Source: Sophora flavescens
Taxonomy: Eukaryota > Streptophyta > Magnoliopsida > Fabales > Fabaceae
Reading direction: 5' to 3'
Assembly (NCBI GenBank): GCA_030762895.1
Contig: CM061066.1
Span: forward strand, 115,786,715-115,850,714
Length of the DNA: 64,000 bases
Positions 34,201-47,900 of the stretch are shown here, piece after piece. Under the pieces are notes generated by a model that was not told the origin of the DNA, ran no database searches, and worked only from the letters and a program-made list of their open reading frames with translations. Every line of letters begins with the position of its first letter. Position 1 is the stretch's first letter. Position numbers and translations under genes: made by a program.

Positions 34201-37200
34201 ATTGCTAGATGTAACTCTAGCATTTTCTTTGAATATAACAAAATATACGAGTGATACTTGCAATACCTTTACATCCTCACAAATTCCAAGATGGACTCAT
34301 TTGGATAATCAAAAAGAAGTTATTGTGGAACTACAGTGTTATCTGATAACTTAGACGAGAGTCTACTATGGGTTTGTGAGCATATAAAATTATCATTTTG
34401 GTAACCATATACTTTTAAAGTAGAGCAAAGGAGTTAAAATCATAAATTGTGTGGAGGATAATTGTGGAGGGAGGAAAAAATTTCATACATGACATTAGGG
34501 CTGGACAAAATTGCATTTTTGACCGAGTCCCGATCTACCGGATAGCAAAAGCAAGTGAATGGGTTAGGCCTTTTCAGTTTTAAACGGATAGACACGAGTG
34601 GGTTCGGATGTGGTAAAAAAATTTCGACACCGACTGCACCCACACCAATATGCAAGTGAGATATTTTTTTTACTTATGCCAATACGACGTCGTTATGTTT
34701 ATACTCAGACTTTTGAGGGGTTACTCACTTACCCTACCCATTTCACAATTTCACTTGTTGCATTCTCATAACCCTATCGTCATCCCTCCCACTCCTCCGC
34801 TTCTCCCTATTCATTTCATCTTCAATTCTTCTTCAACTTCCACCACCGCCTCGTCCTTGTTGGTATCGATTGGCGGCACCACAGTGAGAATCTTCGCAAT
34901 CGGAGCATGAATCGACGCCACAACAAGAATCTCTCTTGATCTCTGCAAATCGGTGTCAAATCTGTTCATGTTGTGTGATTCATGTTCATCGGCGCCACGC
35001 ATGAAGCCTTTGCTCTCAGAGCACTGAGCGTCGGCTGGTTCAGATCTGCTAAAGAGGAAGACCTGAGACATGCGGTGCTGCCTTCATCTTTGATTCGTTG
35101 CACATCTGCCTTCTTAAATTTTTATTTTTTATTTTTTTTATTTTGTTGATAGTTTGATCTTTTATATAGTATTATGTTTCTGTTTCTGGTTTGTTCTACT
35201 TCTTTCTACATTTTCTCTGTTTGGTGAAACCTACCCAACCCGTCCGCCACCCGTCAAATCCGCCACCCGACCTAACTGTTCCCCAAACAAATGTTGGCGG
35301 GCTGGGTATTGTCATATTCGGTTTTGGTCGGATTGGGATTTTTTGGCCCGAAATCGACCATTGTCCACCCCTACTTGACATATATTTACAACAAATCATT
35401 ATCACATTGCAAATTTCTTTCCCAATATTTGGAGATTGTTATAATAGAATACACCGGTGGCATCGTTTGATCCATGTAGCCGACACCACCTAATGGTAAA
35501 AGGAAAAAAAAACAACTCCAACATGCAACCCACTCCAAAACCGGAAATGTCTTAACAAGCAAATCAGCAAAGATTGAACTGTTAAAAACCGAATCTAACA
35601 AATTAGGTTTCAAAAAAACAAATTTATATGGTCGATGCTTTTCTACATGACCAATTAAGCAATTAAGTTAAGATCAATGTTGTCAGTAGTCCCGGATAGC
35701 AGCACAGAGAGGCCACCACCACCACCAAAATTGCTGAAGCGGGATAGCAGATAACGAAATGGCCACTATTACGAAGATTAAAAAATAGTATACATAATTT
35801 TACTATACACACAAATGCTAAAAAATTAAAAAAGTTAAAATTAAAGACATATTCATAATTAATAATCAAAATTCATTGTCATTAACAACAAATCCAATAC
35901 ATTCTTTGGTACTTTTTAATAAATATTTTTTTGTAAAAGCTTTTAAATAATTATTAATTATGAATGAATAATAATAACTTGTTATTAGTGAATGATTGTT
36001 TAAAATTCTAAAATAATTTATCATGTTTTTCAGATATCCAATTTATTATTTTTTTATTATCTAAACTATTACTATCAGCATAAGGTTATAAAGATAGGTT
36101 TTTTTCTTTCTCGGGTCCTAGCCCCTTTGAAACAGTTTTTTTTTCTTTGGGCTTTTAGGGTTAGTCTATATTAGTTCTTTTAGGGTTATCACAAAAGAAA
36201 GTGACATCATCATCTAATGAAGAAAAAAGAATAGATGGCAGCGCCTGATCCTGGACTGATGTTGGAGGTCGCTGGAAAATAAAGAGGGTAGGGGAGCAAC
36301 GAGCGGGTCTTCGTCGGAGAAGCTGATGAGGGCACCCTTTCATGTTGGCGTCCCTGTAGCAGTGACCCAGATTGAGTACCAAGGTTAAGATGTTTAGGAT
36401 AGAAGAAACCATCTCATCCACTCACCAAAATATATCGTCACTAGGCCAAAAGTATATCAATTGAAGCTCAATTCTGAGGAATGTGTAGCCTTAAGATATT
36501 ATTTAGTTTCTTCAATTCTATTTCACATTTAACACCTAATTAAATTTAACCTCTGCTTTATCTTGAATAGGTAGCAGTTTTACAAAAAAGTACAATAGGC
36601 AACAGACAAGAAAACATTTTCATGATGAAAATGGAAGAAACATAATTGAACCTGATTTGTGGTTAACATAGGCTGCGCTTCAAGCCTCCTGAGTCTAAAC
36701 TTGTACACTGTAAATCCAGATATTCCCTTCTCTACCCAATAATTAACAACCTGTAAAACAAGAAAAAAATGGGCATAAAAGATTTGAAGTACCCCACCTT
36801 AAACTTGCGTGCAAATCATGTATCCATTTCCTGTCTCAATCTGCATCTAACCAAATAAAAAGTGCCTCTTTATAGGTAAGATGAGATTTAATACAAGCAG
36901 ACAAATAAAATAAAATACATTACAAATTAGGAGAAATCCAACACAGATGCTAGTTTTAGAGATGAAGGCTGATCTACAATGTCAAGACAAATAAAAAGGG
37001 CATCCTGGTGCTACAAAGCCTATGTGCATGGTCCAGGGAAGTGGCGGATCCACAGGTCCACAACTCGAACATGTGACCTTGTCACGTGACAAAAACTTTA
37101 ACTATAACCCTGGACTTCAACTATTGCGTCAGGCTATACTCCATGGAGTCGAAATAAATATTATAACGAAATAAGCTTTGGTTACATTATCTGAACAATT

Positions 37201-38889
37201 ATAGCTTAAAAATGCTGATTAGCTTTGATAGACAACTGAAGAAGAGACATCAGGACATTCTCAGATAGGATAACAAATTCACCAGCAATGGCATCGAACA
37301 TAAAGACTTGAGGACTAACTATTGACAATTATATTTTTGGAACAGGATTATATCTAACACGAATGGTGTTATGTTAATGCATTGGTAAAGGAGAAATAGA
37401 TCGGCATACATAGCTCATCTATGAATTCCAAACTCAACATTAAGAATGCCAAGTGCATAAAAAAATTGTGCCAAGTACAAAAGAACCTGTTGAACTAGAG
37501 GGTTTTAGGAGGATGGATGATGAGACACTATACACTTAGACAGTGTTGTCAAATTTCCGCCATGGAGGTGCCATGGCATTATGGCATGCCGGATTTTGTT
37601 CCAATCGTCATAGGCCGTATTGGGAAAAACCCAAGTCCCACATTGACTAGAGATAGTATCTAATAAGAGCTTATAAGTAGTGGGTAATCCTCATCCTATG
37701 AGCTAGCTTTTGGGATTGAGTTAGGCCCAAAATCTAATATGGTATCAGAGTTATCCTAGATCCATTGTTGGGCCACCCACCATGTTATCCACGCACCAAG
37801 CCCGATTGTGCTGGGCGTGAGGGGGTGTATTGGGAAAAACCCAAGTCCCACATTGACTAGAGATAATATCTAATAAGAGCTTATAAGTAGTGGGTAATCC
37901 TCATCCTATGAGCTAGCTTTTGAGATTGAGTTAGGCCCAAAATCTAAAAGGTCGCAATGCCTATTATATGCACCATTTTTCTGCCATAGGCCACAACACC
38001 ATATTTAAATGGCGGATTCTTGGCTGGCTGCCATAGTCCATCATCCGCCATTGATAACGATGCACCTAGAATAATAAGAAATTGATATTGACTCTAATAT
38101 GATGCTAATATGTTGATATGATTGTGATGGGGTGATAACAAAACACAACCTTAATAGTCCTCTTTATACTAAATTTAGAATCCAAGTCCTAATTAAACAC
38201 GAAAACAAATCATAATATATAAATGTGAAACCAGGTCCTCCAAGCCGCCTGCCTTGTTGTATCTCAAGCCTTTCATTTCTACTAGCTGAGATTGTAACTA
38301 GGGAGTGATTCAATTGGACAATTTGAAGGAATTGCTCGTTTCAGTTTGTTGATATGGAAAACCAGATAAATTCGCTTGTGCCAAGGTAGTCAGAGTTTGT
38401 AGGCTACCTCACCCACTCTGTCCAAGAGCAGAGATGGACCATAATATCATGGAGCCAACTTTCCATTCCTTCTATGGGCTAGAGAACACATTCTGTAAGG
38501 TCGAGCCTTCAAGTACACAAGGTCTCCTACCTGAAATTGCAAATCTCGCCTTTCTTGAGAGCCTGTTGTTTCATGCTGTATTGGGCCTTGAAAATGTTTG
38601 CTCTCAATTCATCCAAAATACCATTTCTTTCATCTATCATCACATTTTCAGACTCTACCTTGGATGGATAAGTACTAGCTCGATTGATTGGTGGTGGTTC
38701 TTGGTCATACACAACTTTAAATGGGGTCATTCTTGTGGATTGGGGATAGTGGCAGTTGAAATAGAATTCTGCCCATGCCCCATGGTGACAGTGTTATCGA
38801 TGGCGGATGGCGGCCGGCCAAAAATCCGCCATACATTATAGCGGATGGCGATGCAGCCATATGGCGAATGCCATGGCGAACAAAAAAAA

Positions 38890-38933
<44 letters not shown>

Positions 38934-41900
38934 CAAAAATTGCAGAAATAAATATAAAATCCAAAACACTAACAACATATGTCAAGAACCATAAACTAAA
39001 TTGATAGAAAATATCATATAAGTCTCATAATACCTATTTAGTTTATTATATTAGTCTGAAAGTTTTTTAACTTATTTATACGTTATTTTAAAAGATAGTT
39101 TTTAAGGTCCAACAAAATAGAAAACAAAGGCCACATGGCCCAATCTCCTGAAACCCTAATACCCTAATACCCTATTAGTATTACATATTACCCCCTTCAG
39201 CTAAGTGCCTAAGTGCCACTGCCGCCGCCTTCAGCTCTCTGTTATTCGAAAACGAACATGGCTTTCAAAGGGATGAAGCCCCCATAGATCGTAAAATCGT
39301 ACGATCCTGCGATCTGGATCGCGATTTTAACTACACTGAGTACACCCAACAGAAAGTACCTGCCATTTTCGAAAAAGACTGAAAAAAGGAGACGAGAATG
39401 GTCGTTGGTCATCAATCAAAGGGTGTCGCCGGAGGTAGGTGGTCGCCGGACGATGGTCGCCCGACAGTGGGTGTCGCCGGAGAGTAGGTGGTCGAAGAAG
39501 AAAGTGTGGAATGGGAGGAATAGAAGGGGCTCTGCTCTGTTTCTGTTTGGAAAATGAAATGAAGGGAAGGAAGCCTGCTACAGCGATATTTGGGTTTTCA
39601 CCCATTTTGGACCGGGTCGGACCACACAGCCCAACTTACCCATAAGGATGGGTCAGGTTTTTCCTCAAAAAACCCGCAATTTCCGCCATGGCAGCCGTTT
39701 CCGTCATACCCGCCAGCCGCCGCCATGAACGGCCACGGAAAATCCACCACGCCACCGCCTCCTTATGGCGGTTCCTTCAAATCCCGCCACCGCTTTCCGC
39801 CATGGCCGCTATTCAACAACAATGCATGGTAACCATTGTGGTCATTGCTTTGGTCTTTCCCCCACAAAGAACCTCAAGTAATCTTCCAAGCACCGGTTCA
39901 CTACCTCTGTTTGCCCATCGGTTTGAGGAAGATAAGCAGAGTTGTATTTCAGTCAAGTCCCAGCTTGCTTGAATAATTCTGCCTAGACTGGCTCAGAAAT
40001 AGGCAATCCCTATTTGTTACAATTGATTCTGGAAAACTCTGTAATTTGACCATCTCGCCAATAAAAATTTTGGCAACTCCCTTAGCATAACACTGATGTG
40101 AGAGGGCCAAGAAGTGGGCAAGTTTTGTTAGTCTGTCCACAACTACCAGAATAGTGTCTTTTCCTTGGGTTCTAGGCAGCCCCGAAATGAAATCCAGGGA
40201 GATATCACTTCATATTTGAGTTGGGAATGGTAATGGTTGTAGGAGCCGGGCCGGTGTCAATGTGTGATATTTCATAGTTTGCCAAATGTGACATTCCGCT
40301 CAAAATTCTTGACATCTCTCATCATACCTTTCCAAGTAGAACACCCTTGCGTCCTCCCATAGCTGTGGCATGGAATTCTTGGAGAAATAGTGGGATTCTT
40401 GCTAAGTTATGAGGTAGGACCAACCTGTCCCAAAAGTACAATTTTCCTTCCTTTAGTTGATGTCAACATGGGTTTGGGGGTTAATGACTACCTCCTGCAT
40501 TAACCTCTGCAACTCGGGATCAGCAACTAGTTCCGCTTCCCACTTTTGCCATTCTTGCATTTCTACTCTAGAAAGAGCCACATACATCATTTGATATGGA
40601 AGGCCATAAGCCTACTATCACCGAGCAAGGTAGTCCCTAGTGCGCAATAGCTTTCCTATCGTGCCATAACGGAAGGAAACAAGACTTTGGGCACAAGAAC
40701 AACATGCATCACAAAGCGATTCTCGACATGGTAAAACGCAGCCGCGATCTCCATGCAGCTGCATAAAACCTTTAGTTTCTGTTTAACAGTAGCCGATAAC
40801 TTCTTTGCTAAAAGAATTAGGGTTTTTTCACATTTTTTATTTCCTTTACTTTTTTCCTACAATTTTACCCTCACTTTAACTCGTAAAATCTCTATTTTGC
40901 CTCTCTTCACCTTTTCAAATATCTTACTTACCCTCACTTAAACTTTGTAAATCTCTATTTTAACCATACTTTTATCTCTTCCTCCCAAACCTTCCTTGAA
41001 ATTCACCTCAAAATTGACGATGATATCCAGATCTCAAAAAGACCACATCTCCCCCTCTTTCGCTCTTCTCAGTTTCTGGACTAAGTTTCTTTACCCTTTT
41101 CCTTTCATTTTTCCTAGCAACGCCCATCCCCATTTCAAAAAGTTCCTAGCAAACTACACCAGTTTTGTACTCTCTAGTCTCTACACTCTGTTTTGGCTAG
41201 TTACCAGCATCCCACACTTGTTTCATGCAGCTCCTTGCTCCATTTCAGCTTTTGTTTCATCCTTCAAAGACCAAACCCATGCGTGCATTCTTATAGTTTT
41301 GTAAAGAAATAAAAGTTCTTAATCTCATCAACTAGTATCAAAGCTATGAAGATCTTAGGAACAATTCCTCGCTTGATCAAAATGGAAACACGTTTGGAAT
41401 CATTGGAGAGAATGGTGATGGAGGACCCAGATTCCTAGATTTGGTGGTGGAGGACCCAGTTGTCCCAACAAAAACGATGGAAGAGAATGGTGATGTCCAT
41501 ATTTGAAGGGAAGCAAAGACGAAATAGTGAGGAAAATCAGGGTGACAAAACTCACACTCTAGGTGGCGAAAAGGAGTTCATTACAAAATAGGAAGAGGGT
41601 CAATGTGACCTGAGTGGACATTTGTATAATTCACCCGTGCTTTGTTTTTAGGCCTCAAACTGAGGCATCACAATCAAAATGTGTTATCAACTAACACAAA
41701 TTGTCCATCTTAAGGACAAAAGGAATAGGCAATGACAATATCAACACCAAAATGAGGATCGAGGGGTTGATCTCCATATTTTCTTAAAGAAATCCAAGTT
41801 CTTATCATAAAATAGAAAGTAATCAAATATATGGTCATGTAACTGTAGTAGTTTCCTAGACATATAAAATCGAAGAATATATAAAACTATTTATTTTTAT

Positions 41901-44900
41901 CAATTTCACAAACAAGAAACAAGATTCAAGAACAAGAGATTATTTGATGAAAGGATAGAAATATGTCTTGGGAATCCATTGTGGCAGTGGGAGCGAGAAA
42001 AGGGTTTTTTTCATTTATTTCTTGAACAGTTCTTTAAAAATTTATCTATCGTATGGGTCGTAAGACAATTCATGATTCATGGCTTCGGGGATTTTTAAGA
42101 ATAGAAAGGAATAACCAAATTGAGTTCATGGATGTGACCTAGGTATCAATAATAAATAATTTTTTTTATTCGAAACCAATTAGAAAAAAGGGAAGTGCCT
42201 ACAAGAAAAAAAACACATATAAATGAGAAAAGCCTCAAAGGTCCCATCCCTGAATGTTATGAGGTGTTCGGAAATGGTTGAAATAGTTGAATAGGAGGAT
42301 CACTATGACGATAGCTCTTGGTAAATTTACCAAAGACGAAAATGATTTATTTGATATGATGGATAATTGGTTACGGAGGGACCGTTTCGTTTTTGTGGGT
42401 TGGTCCGGTCTATTACTCTTTCCTTGCACCTATTTCGCCTTGGGGGGTTGGTTTACGAGTACAACCTTTGTAACTTCATGGTATACTCATGGATTGGCAA
42501 GTTCCTATTGGGAAGGCTACAACTTCTTAACCATGGCAGTCTCGACTCCTGCTAATAGTTTTGCACACACTTTGTTGTTACTATGAGGTCCAAAAGCACA
42601 GAGAATTTACCCGTTGGTGTCAATTAGGTGGTCCATGGACTTTAGCTGCTCTCCACAGTGCTTTCGGATTAATAAGTTTCATGTTACGTCAATTTGAACT
42701 TGCTTGATTTGTTCAATTACGGCCTTATAATGCAATTGCATTTTATGGTCCAATTGTTGTTTTTGTTTCTGTATTCCTGGTTTATCCACTAGGTCAGTCG
42801 GGTTGGTTATTTGCTCCAGGTTTTGGTGTAGCAGCTATATTTCGATTTAACCTCTTTTCCAAAGGTTTCATAATTGAACATTGAACCCATTTCATATGAA
42901 GGGAGTCGTTGGTGTAATGGGTGCTGCCCTACTATTCGTTATTCATGGTGCTACTGTGGAAAATACTTTATTTGTAGATTATGATGGCACAAATACATTC
43001 CGTGCTTTTAACCCAGCCCAAGATGAAGAAACTTATTCAATGGTCACCGCTGTAAGAAACAGAGAGCATGCAGAAAGAGAGAGAAAGAGAGATAGAGAGA
43101 ATCGAAAAAGAAAACTGAATTTGTATTGAATTGTTGTTCAGATACATTGAGGGGTCATCTATTTATAATAGATGAGAGGTAACTACCTTTAACTAACTTG
43201 GTTGCTGAGTCAGCCTCACACACTAACTACTTTCTATCTTAAGCATACTCACTAACATACCCCCTTATAAACCCGGGGCTATGTTTTACATATATCATAC
43301 CCCCTTACAAACAGAAGGAGTGTGTACAAATGAAAATCTATCAACTACTCCAAGATTAGTTCTGAGTTCCTCGAATCTAGACTGTGTGAATGGCTTGGTC
43401 AACAGGTCTGCTACCTGATCAAGTCCAGGAATGTGACTCACAGCAAGAGTGTTGGCTAGGACCTTTTCCCGAACAAAAAACAAGTCAAATTCCATGTGTT
43501 TGGTTCTGGAGTGAAGTACTGGATTATGAGAGAGTGAGACTGTGCTCAAGTTGTCACAGTAGATGATAGGATTGAGTGTAGGAACCTGCAGCTCCTTTAG
43601 CAAGGATTGCAGCTAGAGCACTTCTGCTGTAGTTGCTGCCAAGCTACGATACTCAGCTTTTGTACTAGATCTGGCCACAAGAGTTTGTTTTTTGGACCAC
43701 CAAGACACCAAGTTGGGGCCAAAGTAAACACATGAGCCAGATATGGACCTTCTGTCATCTGTGTCAGCAGCCCAATCAGTATCACTGAATGCTTGAATGC
43801 TGAATGGTTGACCTTGGGATGCCGGTTTCAGCAATAGACCATAACCGAGTGTACCTTGTAGATACCTTGGGATCCGTTTAACTGCCTTCCAATGTTCCTC
43901 CAAAGGTTGGGAAAGGAATTGGCAAACTTTCCCAACACTATAAAAAATCTCAGGTCTAGTGATAGTGGCATATTGCAAAGCCCCCGCAATGGACCTGTAC
44001 TAAGATGGATCGGGTAGGTAATTGCCTCCATGCTTGGTAAGCTTGCAACTGCTAGTCATGGGAGTGGGAAGTGACTTCGCTTCTGCCATGTTGGCCCTTG
44101 GCAAGCAAATATCTAATGTACTTAGTCTGAGACAGCAGTAGTGCAACACTAGGCAGCTTTCTGACTTCAACCCCTAGAAAATAGTCCAACTCCCCCAGTT
44201 GTTTGAGAGTAAATTCAGAGTTCAACTTAATAATCAGTTCTGAAATTCTCTTGGGCAAGGAGCCCGTGACAATAATGTCATCAACATAGACTAACACATA
44301 GGTGCAGTGACCTCCAAAGGAATGTATAAACAAGGGGGGTCACACTTGCTGGCTTTGAAGCCAAACTACAGTAGTGCTCTTGTCAGTCTCTCAAACCAGG
44401 CTCTTGGAGCTTGTTTGAGGCCATAAATGGACTTGTTTAACTTGCACACCTGGTCAGGATTGGGGCTAACAAACCCAATGGGTTGTTGCATGTAAACTTC
44501 TTCAGTAAGTTGCCCATTGAGAAAGGCATTGTTGACATCCAATTGTTGGATTGTCCAGCCTCTAGTAACAGCTTAAGTCAGTACTACTCGAACTGTAACT
44601 GGCTTGACCACTGGGGAGAATGTCTCAGTGTAGTCAAATCCATGCTTCTGATGGAATCCTTTGGCCACTAAACGAGCTTTGTACTTATTAACTGTCCTAT
44701 CAGGGTTTTCCTTAACACAGAAGACCCATTTGCACCCAATGGACTGCCGGGTCAACTAGGGTCCAGGTGACATTCCTGATCAGGGCATCATATTCTGACT
44801 GCATTGCCTCTTTCCAATGTGGTAATGTCAAAGCCTGCTTAGGAGTGTTAGGTTCTACATGTGTTAGAAGTGTTGTGGACACTCTAGACTTGGCCTTGGT

Positions 44901-47900
44901 GACCATGGGATGCACTTTACAGGGCTGAGGTGTGGGACTAGGGGACTCTGAAACAGGTTCTAAGTTGAGTGAAGGTGAAGCTGGATACTGGGGAGTGAGA
45001 CCTGAATGCAAAGAAGGAGGAACTAGGAGAGGAGTAGGCAGTAGGAGTAGGGGCAAAATGAGGTGTAGGTGTTGGATGATGATGAGGGACAAAGAAGATG
45101 ATTCTTTGTGATCTTAGGCACATATAAAATGTCTGAGTTTAAGAGTGACAATGGAGTTGTGTGGTGATCTCACACAAGTAGAACCTATAGATACGATAGA
45201 GAGGCCAAGGATTACCCATGAAAACTTGATCCATGCCACAAGAACCTCCATTCTGCTGAGGAATATTGCCAATATCAAATGTGACATGGTGAGTTGCACC
45301 ACTGTCTACATACCAAGCATTAGGATCTGCACCTGAGTTTGATGCTACCATAGTTCTAGGATCTGAACCAGCAGCAACCATAGCCATAGGACCACCCTGA
45401 TGTGAAGTTTGTGGGACTGTGTTTTGAGGAACAGATCTGGAATTTTGCCAAGTACCAGGATTCTGCCAAGGCAGTGGCAGCAAAGGTGGTTGAGTGACTG
45501 TAGGAGGAGGTTACTGATTGCCAAAATTGGTAGAGTAGTGCCTGGGAAACTGTGCATTCTGGAAGTGCTGTGGTTGATTGGAACCGTAATACTGAGACTG
45601 ATTCTGGTTAGGCCTAGGAGGAGGAGTGTAATTCTGCTCATTGCGATAATAGCAATTCGCTGCATCATGATTAGTCATGTAACAGATTTGACACTCAACT
45701 CCACCTCTATTGAAATATCTGCCACCTCTTCCACGACCTCGATGGCCATTGCGACCACCAAGTCCACCTCGAAATCCATTTCCAAAGGAATTAGAATGCT
45801 GATACTGATTCTGATTATGATGTTGAAAGGAATTGGAAGAGGAAGAAGGTAGAGTAACGGGCACCTGATTTTGAGATTGGGAAGACGTGTGTGCCAAGTT
45901 AACTGAGAAGGCATCAATTGCAATTTTTGCCTTGAGCCGTTCAAGACATGATTCGTGTGATAGGAGTAAAGCATCTATTTCAGCAACAGAGTGAGGATCG
46001 AGGCGACTCTCGATCGTAGGGAAGAGGATGTGATACTCCTAAGGCAAACCTTCCAGAATCGAATCAATGTGCTCCTGTAGAGTGATTGGATTACCGATTG
46101 ATGCTAGGGCATCAACTAAGGCCTTGATCCACAGAAGATACTCATCGATCTTGCGTTCGCCTTTCGTGATATGGCGCAATTCCGATCTCAATTGCGCACT
46201 TCGAGCCTTTGTTAAGGAATTGAAGTTTGAAGTGGTTATGGAGCTCATCCCACAGTTCCCAAGCATGAGAGCATCCAATAACCCTAGCATGAATAGAATC
46301 AGATAGCGAATTCAACAGCCAAATGAAAATGTGTTGATCTTGCGCTTCCCAGGCTAGGAACTCAGGATTCGTTCGATCAGCGATGCGATCGTCGTCATTG
46401 AGGTAGCGAGGCAGAATTCGAGGACTCACGACATAGTGCTCAAGACGATTGGCGCGAATAACAGCTTCAACGACTTGTCTCCAATGCAAGAAATTGCTAT
46501 CTGTGAGCTTCACAGTAACTAGCATAGCGAAGTTCGACGGTGCCGACGCCGCTGGTGGCGACGGAGGCAGAGGCAGTGGTGGATCACTCACGGAAACCAT
46601 GGCAAGAACTTTCAAGCTCTAGATACCATGTAAGAAACAGAGAGCATGCAGAAAGAGAGAGAGAATCGAAAAAGAAAACTGAATCTATATTGAATTATTG
46701 TTCAGATACATTGAGGGGTCATCTATTTATAATAGATGAGAGGTAACTACCTCTAACTAACTTGGCTGCTGAGTCAGCCTCACACACTAACTACTTTCTA
46801 TCTTAAGCATACTCACTAACAACCGCTAACCGCTTTTGGTCCCAAATCTTTGGGGTTGCTTTTTCCAATAAAAGTTGGTTACATTTCTTTATGTTTTTTG
46901 TACCTGTAACTGGTTTATGAATGAGTGCTCTTGCAGTAGTTGGTCTGGCCCTGAAACTACATGCTTATTACTTCGTTTCTCAAGAAATCCGCATAGCGGA
47001 AGATCCTGAATTTTAGACTTTCTACACCAAAATATTCTCTTAGACGAAGGTATTCGTGCGTGGATGGCGGCTCAAGATCAGCCTTCTGAAAACCTTATAT
47101 TCCCTTAGGAGGTTCTACCACGTGGAAACACACTTCAATGGAACTTTAGCTTTAACTGGTCGTGACCAAGAAACTACCGGTTTCGCTTGGTGGGCCGGGA
47201 ATGCGCTACTTATGATGGGGGCTCATGTAGCCCATGCCGGATTAATAGCATTCTGGGCCGGAGCAATGAACCTATTTGAAGTAGCACAGTTCGTACCCGA
47301 GAAGCCCATGTATGAACAAGGCTTCATTTTACTTCAACATCTAGCTACTTTAATTGCGGGGTAGGTACGGGGGGGAAAGTTATAGACACCTTTCCATACT
47401 TTTGTATCTGGAGTACTTCACTTGATTTCCTCTACAGTATTAGGCTTTGGCGGTATTTATCATGCACTTTTAGGACATGAGACTCTTGAAGAATCTTTTC
47501 TATTCTTCAGTTATGTATGGAAAGAGAGAAATAAAATGACTACAATTTTGGGTATTCACTTAATCTTGTTAGGTATAGGCAGGGTTTTGAAAACCGGACC
47601 GGACCGACCGGTCCGACCGGGAACCGGGAACCGGGACCATGGCCGGTCCGGTCAGTAGGAAAAACTGGCCATGCATTGGACCGGTGCAAAAACCGGAAAA
47701 CCGGTTCAAAACCGGTAAAACCGGTCATAACCGGTAGTGAACCGGTTTTCTTAAAAAAAAAAGAAAAAAAAATGGTATAAAAGGATTTGAATCATCCTAG
47801 TCAAAACCCAATTCTTTTGTTTTCTAACATATGTGGGCTGGTTGTAGATTTTGGGTTGGTTTTCCCTATGAAGATGATTTTAACATATATCTTTATATTT

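Larger units (their letters stand above)
38320..40620 (-). pseudogene. Gypsy integrase fragment, interrupted by an hAT element
   Basis: Minus-strand remnants of Gypsy pol. About 40460-40200 has LPHNLARIPLFLQEFHATAMGG and an eroded zinc-finger. 40140-39949 has the integrase core (MDRLTKLAHFLALSHQCYAK, GVAKIFIGEMVKLQSFPESI). After the hAT element at 38789-39824 the integrase C-terminal part follows at 38730-38527 (MTPFKVVYDQEPP) and on to about 38320. Stops and shifts are frequent. No LTRs were found. Confidence 0.75.
43051..46821 (-). mobile_element. Copia element inside psbD, integrase-deleted
   Basis: LTRs at 43051-43257 and 46629-46821 (207 and 193 bp; the main difference is a short GA-rich indel) and a perfect ACCGC duplication (43046-43050, 46822-46826). 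The orientation is minus. TGGTATCTAGAGC directly inside the 46629 LTR is the tRNA-iMet-type primer site, and AAGGGGGTATG next to 43257 is the purine tract. Gag, protease, RT and RNase H remnants are present, but the integrase core is missing, leaving the element about a kilobase short of the usual Copia length. Confidence 0.93.
42305..47138 (+). pseudogene. psbD: psbD pseudogene (photosystem II D2), split by a Copia element
   Basis: From ATG 42305 it reads MTIALGKFTKDENDLFDMMD, WLRRDRFVFVGWSGLLLFP and so on, a diverged copy of the D2 reaction-centre protein. Near 42584 the tryptophan codon expected after LLLL is TGA. Other frame damage follows, though NPFHMKGVVGVMGAALLF and SMVTA are still recognisable. 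The sequence breaks at 43050 and resumes at 46827. The original stop would be at 47136-47138 but is changed to CAA. The working gene is in the plastid; this copy is a fossil. Confidence 0.93.

Noticed and set aside
35676..36420. Complete hAT element beginning at CAATGTTGTCAG
   Set aside because: No matching inverted end or 8-bp duplication could be found downstream.
45409..45852. 147-codon plus-strand frame
   Set aside because: Opposite strand of the Asn/Gln/Gly-rich Copia gag; composition artefact.
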